This document shows, in pieces, positions 45,541 to 55,676 of a stretch of 64,000 nt of DNA. The stretch lies in NCBI RefSeq assembly GCF_963675165.1, contig NC_087382.1, positions 1,922,001 through 1,986,000 of the forward strand, given 5' to 3'. The notes below the pieces were generated by a model. It saw nothing but the letters and a program-made list of their open reading frames with translations. It was not told the DNA's origin and did no database searches. Made by a program: the position numbers and the translations under genes. Each line of letters opens with the position of its first letter. Positions within the stretch are counted from its first letter, which is position 1. The stretch is from Halichondria panicea. Its lineage: Eukaryota > Porifera > Demospongiae > Suberitida > Halichondriidae.

Positions 45541-45709
45541 TACCGTATATATAGCAGGTACATTTCAAGGGTATAAACTTTCGCAGATTGACCGTTAGAA
45601 AGGTTTTTGCGGATTTAATTTTCGCGGAATAGCAGCCTTTCTGCAGCTTGATCAGTGAAAACCACGAACATTTATACCCTAGAAATAATTATACCCACTA
45701 TATACGGTA
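45541..45709. mobile_element. Miniature inverted-repeat element, family B (divergent)
   Basis: Ends TACCGTATAT and ATATACGGTA, with internal GGGTATAAA/TTTATACCC arms. It lies 130 bp upstream of the receptor copy 2 start codon, so it may be part of its promoter region. Confidence 0.75.
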
Positions 45710-45841
45710 CATAGAATAATTACAAGGAGGTCGATATTCACGCACAACTTGAGTTAATGAGATTCATACTGGGTCATCTGACCTTGTCGTGCCTCCCTCC
45801 TGTCGCAGACCTAAGACTTGGGCTAAGTTTAACAAAGAGAG

Positions 45842-48800
45842 ATGTCCACCATTAAAGTCTACATTTTGCTCTCACTGTCTGTGCTGTGTATTACCAATGG
45901 GCAAGGTATGCAACTAGTTCTATATCAAGAGTTCAGTAGGAACTCTTGTAAAACTATCTATATATAGCTCTGTTTTAGCATGCATCAAATCCTTGTGGTC
46001 TGCAGGTCAGAGCTGCCTTGATGGGTTTCCTTCAATCACTGACAACACCTGTACATCATCATCATGCCCCTTTCAGGGGATAAGTAGCTCCCGGCAACTA
46101 CGACTCTTCCCTTCCATGAGGATTACCTGTAATGGGATGCTAGTGGGATTGTCTGTAGCAGGACAGACTCGAAGTGGAGTAGATTATCATATTCTGCAGA
46201 TCTGGAGACCCACTGGCCCCACGTCCAATGACTATGAGAGAATCAGTGAATACACATTCCCAATTGGATGCTTTCAGCTACCTAACAATGTCTGGCGGTG
46301 TACAGTCATCAGTCCATCAATTCATGTTGAGGTGGGAGACATCATTGGAATCAATCTTCCTCGTAACAGAAGGACCGCTGCAGCATTTGAGATGTTCTTC
46401 ACGTCCCCGTCATCTTCTACCAGCTACATACTAAGCAATACATCAGTCTCAACATTTTCAGTACCTGGATCTACTGCTGCCAGTGCTCAACCTGTGCTTA
46501 CTCTGAACATTCAGGAACAAGGTATATATAAATTATGCCTCGAGTTGTACAGTGCTAGATTACCACAAAATTATGAGTTGTTATTATTTGTTGATACCAT
46601 TGTGTAGGTGAATGAAAGCTTCAAATATATTTCCCCAAGTTCTTTAAGGTGAAAATGGGGTCATCATAAAAAATGTAAATGTGTTTCCGGACAAGTTTTT
46701 TCTTCAAAAGTTAGACAGCTTACTCTGTGTAATCACCCTAACCGAAATGGTACTAAAACTAGCACTGCGAAGAATGTCTAGATATGTAAGCAACATCGCA
46801 TTCCCGTTCTATAATTGAACGCTAGGTCGAAAAAAGAGGGCCTGGTATATATATATTATTGCAGGGGTGATAGTGCGCATGCGCTTCATAATTACCCAGA
46901 ATATGGGTAATCGTACTACGAACGTAACTTAGTGAATTATACCTTATATAAACTAGTCCGTTTACTAAGAATAATAATGTTCCGTAATACTTTATCTCTA
47001 TGCATGACTAAGTTCTGGCGCACTATCAATACAAGCAATAGATATATATCAGGCTGTATTTTCCCCCTTCCTGTCTATTAGAAAAAAATTGGCCTGGAAC
47101 CGAGGCTATCAAACCTTTCATAAGATAGCCAAACTATCTAGATGTTGTGACAAAGTTTATGGAAACCATCTCCCTAACCGAACCCACTATAACAATTGTT
47201 TGCTGTTTTATTAATCACATGCACAAACCCACCACTTTGTGTTGGCATGGAGTAGCTTATTCATTCACCTACACATTGGTATCAGCACATTTCTTATACA
47301 ATCATAAGATATTTACATTTACGTACAACTTTGTGGTAATGGATGCACTGTAGTCGCACGAGGGATACGGTGTGTGTGTGTGCATGTGTGTGTCTATTCC
47401 AGCTGCATGTATAACTGCCCAACAGTGGCGTTTCTAGGAAATGAGTAATACACCCGTGCACCAGAAGCCACACCCATTTCCCCTGTGCATAACAACGTTT
47501 TTAAGGTGCAGTCTATCATTAGACGTGCAAAAAGCTTTATCTGAATATAGTGCTGCTCACCGTTTATGAATAGCTATATAGTTTAGCTTTAGGGGTGCTT
47601 GAGCCTATAGCTGGATACGCCACTGGCCCAATGATTGCAATGCCACGAACTAAGAGGCTTCTAGCCACGTTCTCATGGATTTTGATTCGTGGATATGCAA
47701 AATGAGCTTCTTTCACAAGTTAGGCTAATTTGACTCACAGTGAAGGCTGTTGCAGTACTTCTCTTTAGAATCTTTTATAGCATAATCTTGAGCAAAGTAA
47801 AACATATACTGAGAGGCATTAGCACAGCGCAGCTTGCAACATTCATTAAAATTAAGATCCTATGGTGTTCATGCATACAGTTACTGAGACCCCAACTACT
47901 GAGCTGACGACACAGGCCCCAACTACTGATCAGCTGACGACACAGGCCTCAACTACTGAGCTGACAACACAGGTCCCAACTACTGAGCCGACAACACAGG
48001 TCCCAACTACTGAGCTGACAACACAGGCCCCAACTACTGATCAGCTGACAACACAGGTCCCAACTACTGAGCTGACGACACAGGCCCCAACTACTGAGCT
48101 GACGACACAGGTCCCAACTACTCAGCCGACAACACAGGTCCCAACTACTGATCAGCCGACAACACAGGCCGCCCCAACTACTGATCAGCCGACAACACAG
48201 GCCCCAACTACTGATCAGCCGACAACACAGGCCGCCCCAACTACTGATCAGCCGACAACACAGGCCCCAACTACTGAGCCGACAACACAGGCCCCACCTA
48301 CTGATCAGCTACCAACACAGGCCCCAACTACTGATCAGCTGACAACACAGGCCCCAACTACTGATCAGCTGACAACACAGGCCCCAACTACTGAGCTCAC
48401 GACACAGGCCCCAACTACTGAGCTCACGACACAGGCCCCAACTACTGAGCTGACGACACAGGCCTCAACTACTGAGCTGACAACACAGGTCCCAACTACT
48501 GAGCTGACGACACTGGCCTCAACTACTGATCAGCTGACAACACAGGTCCCAACTACTGAGCTGACGACACACACCCCAACTACTGAGCTGACGACACAGG
48601 CCCCAACTACTGAGCTGACGACACAGGTCCCAACTACTGATCAGCTGACAACACAGGCCCCAAGTACTGATCAGTTCACAACACAGGCCCCAAGTACTGA
48701 GCTGACGACACAGGCCCCAACTACTGAGCTGACAACACAGGCCCCAACTACTGAGCTAACGACACAGGCCTCAACTACTGATCAGCTGACAACACAGGCA

Positions 48801-49503
48801 AGTACTGAGCCGACAACACAGGCCTCAACTACTGATCAGCTGACAACACAGGTCCCAACTACTGATCAGCTGACAACACAGGCCCCAACTACTGATCAGC
48901 TGACAACACAGGCCCCAACTACTGAGCCGACTACTCAGTCCACAACACACACTACTGCAGTAGATATTGGGCAACCGACGGCTAGAGGTACAGAGATAGT
49001 TGGTCCGTTGGTTGGTGGTGTGGTTGGTGTGCTACTGTTGGTGCTGATTGTTGCACTGGTGGTTGGTGTGCTACTGTTGGTGCTGATTGTTGCACTGGTG
49101 GTGGGTTTGGTTGTGTATATTCTTACGAGGAGGAGATTCACTAATAAATGGAAACCTGAGATTGTATCTGAACGACATTTTGCAGAGGGCAGTCAGAGAG
49201 GGGTGATCAGTAATGGTATCCACAGCGCTGAGACCGGTGAGTGCATGTGTGTGTTTGATGTGTGCTTGCTTGCAGATATTTTTACCTTTATTCTCTCAAT
49301 ATACAGCCATTATAGGGAAATTTGTGATTGTATGAAGTCGTTTATTTTAACCATGCAGTCATATCCTACTCCCATGCACACACATAGTAGATTATGAAGT
49401 TATTGAGCTCGACTCTATACGACAACCGACGGACAGTATGTTCAAGAATCTATCGTACATGCCCAACACAGATGCATCCATCAACTATGAGGAAGAGCAT
49501 TGA
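45842..49503 (+). CDS. Mucin-like single-pass receptor, copy 2
   Basis: Exons 45842-45905, 46006-46521, 47881-49236, 49388-49503 (2,052 bp, 683 residues). Signal peptide 1-21; six-cysteine ectodomain 23-193, closely matching copy 1; about 360 residues of PTTELTTQA and PTTDQLTTQA repeats, dense in potential O-glycosylation sites; membrane region about 570-607; cytoplasmic tail. The membrane stretch contains GVLLLVLIVALVV twice in tandem, so it is some 13 residues longer than in copy 1. The tail has YEVIEL and LSYMPN, where copy 1 has NPLY. Relative to copy 1 one base is inserted near 49499, producing TGA at 49501-49503. Without it the frame would stay open into the sequence gap and restore EYTYID. 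Whether this is biological or an assembly error is unknown. Confidence 0.75.
47423..47625. mobile_element. Small inverted-repeat element with 6-base duplication
   Basis: Ends CAGTGGCGTTTCTAG and CTGGATACGCCACTG, imperfectly inverted. GCCCAA flanks both sides (47417-47422 and 47626-47631). It lies in the receptor copy 2 intron and has ends related to family C but a longer target duplication. Confidence 0.75.
47881..48950 (+). repeat. Coding minisatellite (27/30-bp units)
   Basis: Roughly 38 units of CCAACTACTGAGCTGACAAC-type sequence, in 27- or 30-base lengths, all multiples of three. Array length can vary without breaking the frame. Copy 1 has only a few units. Confidence 0.95.
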
Positions 49504-49696
49504 ATATACTTACATTGATCGAGAAGATATACGCATTCTAGCAAGAAATCCAATTGTCTATCAAGATGAGAATAAAACAGACCAAGTAGCCACTTCAAGC
49601 AACGTTGCTACTGCTGACAATATTTGTTATGGGTCAGCTATTCCACGAGATCATGTGCCAACTTCTGACAATGTTGCGTATGGCTCAACTATTCAC

Positions 49697-49896
49697 NNNN
49701 NNNNNNNNNNNNNNNNNNNNNNNNNNNNNNNNNNNNNNNNNNNNNNNNNNNNNNNNNNNNNNNNNNNNNNNNNNNNNNNNNNNNNNNNNNNNNNNNNNNN
49801 NNNNNNNNNNNNNNNNNNNNNNNNNNNNNNNNNNNNNNNNNNNNNNNNNNNNNNNNNNNNNNNNNNNNNNNNNNNNNNNNNNNNNNNNNNNNNNNN
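49697..49896. other. Assembly gap of exactly 200 N
   Basis: The round number suggests a fixed-size scaffolding spacer rather than a measured distance. Receptor copy 2 sequence runs up to it on the left and telomere repeat starts immediately on the right. Confidence 0.98.
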
Positions 49897-51216
49897 CTAA
49901 CCCTAACCCTAACCCTAACCCTAACCCTAACCCTAACCCTAACCCTAACCCTAACCCTAACCCTAACCCTAACCCTAACCCTAACCCTAACCCTAACCCT
50001 AACCCTAACCCTAACCCTAACCCTAACCCTAACCCTAACCCTAACCCTAACCCTAACCCTAACCCTAACCCTAACCCTAACCCTAACCCTAACCCTAACC
50101 CTAACCCTAACCCTAACCCTAACCCTAACCCTAACCCTAACCCTAACCCTAACCCTAACCCTAACCCTAACCCTAACCCTAACCCTAACCCTAACCCTAA
50201 CCCTAACCCTAACCCTAACCCTAACCCTAACCCTAACCCTAACCCTAACCCTAACCCTAACCCTAACCCTAACCCTAACCCTAACCCTAACCCTAACCCT
50301 AACCCTAACCCTAACCCTAACCCTAACCCTAACCCTAACCCTAACCCTAACCCTAACCCTAACCCTAACCCTAACCCTAACCCTAACCCTAACCCTAACC
50401 CTAACCCTAACCCTAACCCTAACCCTAACCCTAACCCTAACCCTAACCCTAACCCTAACCCTAACCCTAACCCTAACCCTAACCCTAACCCTAACCCTAA
50501 CCCTAACCCTAACCCTAACCCTAACCCTAACCCTAACCCTAACCCTAACCCTAACCCTAACCCTAACCCTAACCCTAACCCTAACCCTAACCCTAACCCT
50601 AACCCTAACCCTAACCCTAACCCTAACCCTAACCCTAACCCTAACCCTAACCCTAACCCTAACCCTAACCCTAACCCTAACCCTAACCCTAACCCTAACC
50701 CTAACCCTAACCCTAACCCTAACCCTAACCCTAACCCTAACCCTAACCCTAACCCTAACCCTAACCCTAACCCTAACCCTAACCCTAACCCTAACCCTAA
50801 CCCTAACCCTAACCCTAACCCTAACCCTAACCCTAACCCTAACCCTAACCCTAACCCTAACCCTAACCCTAACCCTAACCCTAACCCTAACCCTAACCCT
50901 AACCCTAACCCTAACCCTAACCCTAACCCTAACCCTAACCCTAACCCTAACCCTAACCCTAACCCTAACCCTAACCCTAACCCTAACCCTAACCCTAACC
51001 CTAACCCTAACCCTAACCCTAACCCTAACCCTAACCCTAACCCTAACCCTAACCCTAACCCTAACCCTAACCCTAACCCTAACCCTAACCCTAACCCTAA
51101 CCCTAACCCTAACCCTAACCCTAACCCTAACCCTAACCCTAACCCTAACCCTAACCCTAACCCTAACCCTAACCCTAACCCTAACCCTAACCCTAACCCT
51201 AACCCTAACCCTAACC
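49897..51216. repeat. Telomere array (CTAACC)n, about 220 units
   Basis: 1,320 bases of perfect CTAACC repeat, the complement of TTAGGG. The C-rich strand reading left to right means the chromosome end faces left and subtelomeric DNA lies to the right. The absence of variant units fits a true terminal array or consensus-collapsed long reads. Confidence 0.97.
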
Positions 51217-51910
51217 ACAACTCTAGCTGTTGTTAGAGTACTTAACCACAACTCTAGCTGTTGTTAGAGTACTTAACCACAACTCTAGCTGTTGTTAGAG
51301 TACTTAACCACAACTCTAGCTGTTGTTAGAGTACTTAACCACAACTCTAGCTGTTGTTAGAGTACTTAACCACAACTCTAGCTGTTGTTAGAGTACTTAA
51401 CCACAACTCTAGCTGTTGTTAGAGTACTTAACCACAACTCTAGCTGTTGTTAGAGTACTTAACCACAACTCTAGCTGTTGTTAGAGTACTTAACCACAAC
51501 TCTAGCTGTTGTTAGAGTACTTAACCACAACTCTAGCTGTTGTTAGAGTACTTAACCACAACTCTAGCTGTTGTTAGAGTACTTAACCACAACTCTAGCT
51601 GTTGTTAGAGTACTTAACCACAACTCTAGCTGTTGTTAGAGTACTTAACCACAACTCTAGCTGTTGTTAGAGTACTTAACCACAACTCTAGCTGTTGTTA
51701 GAGTACTTAACCACAACTCTAGCTGTTGTTAGAGTACTTAACCACAACTCTAGCTGTTGTTAGAGTACTTAACCACAACTCTAGCTGTTGTTAGAGTACT
51801 TAACCACAACTCTAGCTGTTGTTAGAGTACTTAACCACAACTCTAGCTGTTGTTAGAGTACTTAACCACAACTCTAGCTGTTGTTAGAGTACTTAACCAC
51901 AACTCTAGCT
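51217..51910. repeat. 31-bp subtelomeric satellite
   Basis: About 22 almost identical tandem units, each containing ACTCTAGCTG and TTGTTAGAGTACTTAACC. ACTCTA and TAGAGT are inverted within each unit, so it can form a small hairpin. It follows the telomere without a spacer. The last unit is cut off by different sequence at about 51911. Confidence 0.97.
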
Positions 51911-52400
51911 CAAGTACTTTACCGCACACTCTAGCCAACTTTCCCACCCTCAGCCACGCCCACCCTCCTCCCTTTTTGCTCACTCTCTTTTATAGCAGAT
52001 GATGGCAATATTTCAGTACTTATGGTTTCTAAATTCCATAGATTATCTACTTTGGCTTCCTTTGGCTTCCTCTACTGCACTGAGGTACTACTTTTACTTT
52101 ACTTAAAATACAAACTTTTAATAAGCTAAACTACCTTCTGCACTTGTTTTCATAATTGCAAAACAACTTTGACTGACTTCACTTTTTTTTTCAGCAAACC
52201 ACTATTAACAAAACAACTTTTTTTTTCACTTAAACCAGCAAATACTGCATTAATAAAGCTAACCTACTTTTGTCTTTTCATCATCAAGCACTACTTAAGC
52301 TTATAAGCAAAACCACTTTTTTCTTTTCTTTTCATGTTTTACTGCACTTTTTTCGTCACTAAAACAAACAATGCACTAAGCAAAACCACTAATTTATTGT
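51911..52400. other. T-rich spacer between satellites
   Basis: Several T-runs and AAACCACT motifs. No gene is supported. Confidence 0.6.
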
Positions 52401-54595
52401 AAGGCTCCCTGTCAGAAGCTGGCTAAACCAGCAAATGAAATATTGCACACTATTTGCTCTCCCTTTTTGCCTAATGTTTTTTAGATTAGGGCGTGCAAGG
52501 CTCCCCCCGTCAGAAGCTGGCTAAACCAGCAAATGAAATATTGCACACTATTTAAATACGGGCTCTCCCTTTTTGCCTAATTTTTTTAGATTAGGGCGTG
52601 CAAGGCTCCCCGTCAGAAGCTGGCTAAACCAGCAAATGAAATATTGCACACTATTTAAATACGGGCTCTCCCTTTTTGCCTAATTTTTTTAGATTAGGGC
52701 GTGCAAGGCTCCCGTCAGAAGCTGGCTAAACCAGCAAATGAAATATTGCACACTATTTAAATACGGGCTCTCCCTTTTTGCCTAATTTTTTTAGATTAGG
52801 GCGTGCAAGGCTCCCGTCAGAAGCTGGCTAAACCAGCAAATGAAATATTGCACACTATTTAAATACGGGCTCTCCCTTTTTGCCTAATTTTTTTAGATTA
52901 GGGCGTGCAAGGCTCCCGTCAGAAGCTGGCTAAACCAGCAAATGAAATATTGCACACTATTTAAATACGGGCTCTCCCTTTTTGCCTAATTTTTTTAGAT
53001 TAGGGCGTGCAAGGCTCCCCGTCAGAAGCTGGCTAAACCAGCAAATGAAATATTGCACACTATTTGCTCTCCCTTTTTGCCTAATTTTTTTTAGATTAGG
53101 GCGTGCAAGGCTCCCCGTCAGAAGCTGGCTAAACCAGCAAATGAAATATTGCACACTATTTAAACACGGGCTCTCCCTTTTTGCCTAATTTTTTTAGATT
53201 AGGGCGTGCAAGGCTCCCGTCAGAAGCTGGCTAAACCAGCAAATGAAATATTGCACACTATTTGCTCTCCCTTTTTGCCTAATGTTTTTTAGATTAGGGC
53301 GTGCAAGGCTCCCCGTCAGAAGCTGGCTAAACCAGCAAATGAAATATTGCACACTATTTAAATACGGGCTCTCCCTTTTTGCCTAATTTTTTTAGATTAG
53401 GGCGTGCAAGGCTCCCCGTCAGAAGCTGGCTAAACCAGCAAATGAAATATTGCACACTATTTAAATACGGGCTCTCCCTTTTTGCCTAATTTTTTTAGAT
53501 TAGGGCGTGCAAGGCTCCCGTCAGAAGCTGGCTAAACCAGCAAATGAAATATTGCACACTATTTAAATACGGGCTCTCCCTTTTTGCCTAATTTTTTTAG
53601 ATTAGGGCGTGCAAGGCTCCCGTCAGAAGCTGGCTAAACCAGCAAATGAAATATTGCACACTATTTAAATACGGGCTCTCCCTTTTTGCCTAATTTTTTT
53701 AGATTAGGGCGTGCAAGGCTCCCGTCAGAAGCTGGCTAAACCAGCAAATGAAATATTGCACACTATTTAAATACGGGCTCTCCCTTTTTGCCTAATTTTT
53801 TTAGATTAGGGCGTGCAAGGCTCCCCGTCAGAAGCTGGCTAAACCAGCAAATGAAATATTGCACACTATTTGCTCTCCCTTTTTGCCTAATTTTTTTTAG
53901 ATTAGGGCGTGCAAGGCTCCCCGTCAGAAGCTGGCTAAACCAGCAAATGAAATATTGCACACTATTTGCTCTCCCTTTTTGCCTAATTTTTTTTAGATTA
54001 GGGCGTGCAAGGCTCCCCGTCAGAAGCTGGCTAAACCAGCAAATGAAATATTGCACACTATTTAAACACGGGCTCTCCCTTTTTGCCTAATTTTTTTTAG
54101 ATTAGGGCGTGCAAGGCTCCCCGTCAGAAGCTGGCTAAACCAGCAAATGAAATATTGCACACTATTTAAACACGGGCTCTCCCTTTTTGCCTAATTTTTT
54201 TAGATTAGGGCGTGCAAGGCTCCCCGTCAGAAGCTGGCTAAACCAGCAAATGAAATATTGCACACTATTTGCTCTCCCTTTTTGCCTAATTTTTTTTAGA
54301 TTAGGGCGTGCAAGGCTCCCCGTCAGAAGCTGGCTAAACCAGCAAATGAAATATTGCACACTATTTAAATACGGGCTCTCCCTTTTTGCCTAATTTTTTT
54401 AGATTAGGGCGTGCAAGGCTCCCCGTCAGAAGCTGGCTAAACCAGCAAATGAAATATTGCACACTATTTGCTCTCCCTTTTTGCCTAATTTTTTTTAGAT
54501 TAGGGCGTGCAAGGCTCCCCGTCAGAAGCTGGCTAAACCAGCAAATGAAATATTGCACACTATTTAAACACGGGCTTGCCTAATTTTTTTAGATA
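52401..54595. repeat. ~100-bp subtelomeric satellite
   Basis: About 22 tandem units in two length classes, with or without a TTTAAATACGGGC segment (about 103 and 93 bp). Each has the palindrome GCTGGCTAAACCAGC and a second hairpin GCCTAAT..ATTAGGGC, which includes one TTAGGG hexamer. Long open frames occur on both strands only because of the periodicity. Confidence 0.95.
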
Positions 54596-55676
54596 GCAGG
54601 CAAAACCAGCAAATAAATTATTGCACACTATAATGATGCTAGTCATCTTAATTGTATGTACAGCATGATATGTTTTACCTCCTTCTTTTTTAATTGTCTC
54701 GAATGAGCAAAAACATAATCACACTATTTACGACTAACGTTTGGCCTGGAGTCTCCTCTTGATTCTTGGTGTTTCTTGATACTTGGCGTCTTTGATGTCT
54801 CTTAATATTCTGATGCTCTTGTCTGTAAGAAAAAAAATACTGATTTAACTTAAGAATTTTATTTACCTAAAAAAAAGTGTTGAGCTGTTTTTGAACTTAA
54901 TACACGCGCCAGGAGAAGAATCGAGGCTAATTACTACCAGTCTCGATTTCAGGCCGCGACAAAAAATAAAAAGCTGCCATAGCAGGCGGCTTACATACAC
55001 ACAAGCTACAAGCTAAAGCCAGCGCTCAGCTGTAGGAGGCTTGAAGCTGACATTGGGAAGCTGACATTGGTAGGATTGAAGCTGGTAGGCAGCTATACCA
55101 ACACTTAGACACTGACCTGACACAAGCTACTTCGATCAGGCAATTAAGCTAACACAAAGCCAGTGCTAGCTAACACAAAGCTCTACAAACCTTATAGCTT
55201 GGAGCAGTACTGGGTTAGGTAGAGGAGATCTGATGGACATAGAGGCTGCTGGGTTCCTCAGTAGAGTATAGAGAAGGTAGAAGAGAACTTGAGGTAGAGC
55301 AGAGGTAGAAGAGGCTGAATAATGAGCTAGACTGCTGGGTTGCTAGTTAAACTAAAATCGTTCTCACTAAGGTTTCTCCAGCATTACCTTACATGGTAGT
55401 ACATCACATTCCATATTACAGAGTCTTGGCAAGGTTTCTCCAGCATTACCTTACTTGGTAGTACATTACATTCCATATTACAAGAGTTTAAAGGTTCATA
55501 ACTGTCAACACATTCAGATGACTAATAAAGATTAATGTACTAAATTGCTGTATAAATCATTGAAATTGCGGCACAAGTTCATAATGAATTAGCATACACT
55601 CGCTTTGGTTGTTCCACCCTAATTACTGTACACCCCTAGAGAGTACAGAACAAGGTAAACAGTGAACAGTAAGGTA
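54596..55676. other. Transition region with short duplications
   Basis: Two copies of an AAGGTTTCTCCAGCATTACC unit lie at about 55368-55490, and GCTAACACAAAGC-like repeats near 55145. No gene recognised. Confidence 0.55.

Noticed and set aside
49897-51216. Long open frames of two-residue periodicity (Asn-Pro, Gly-Leu, Val-Arg) over the telomere array
   Set aside because: They result from a 6-base repeat without stop codons and are not genes.
51217-51910. CRISPR-like array of 31-bp repeats
   Set aside because: Units are contiguous with no spacers, and the setting is a eukaryotic chromosome end.
52957-54583. Repeated 65-100 codon frames on both strands
   Set aside because: Artefacts of the ~100-bp satellite period. 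Frames appear only where consecutive units differ by the 10-base segment.
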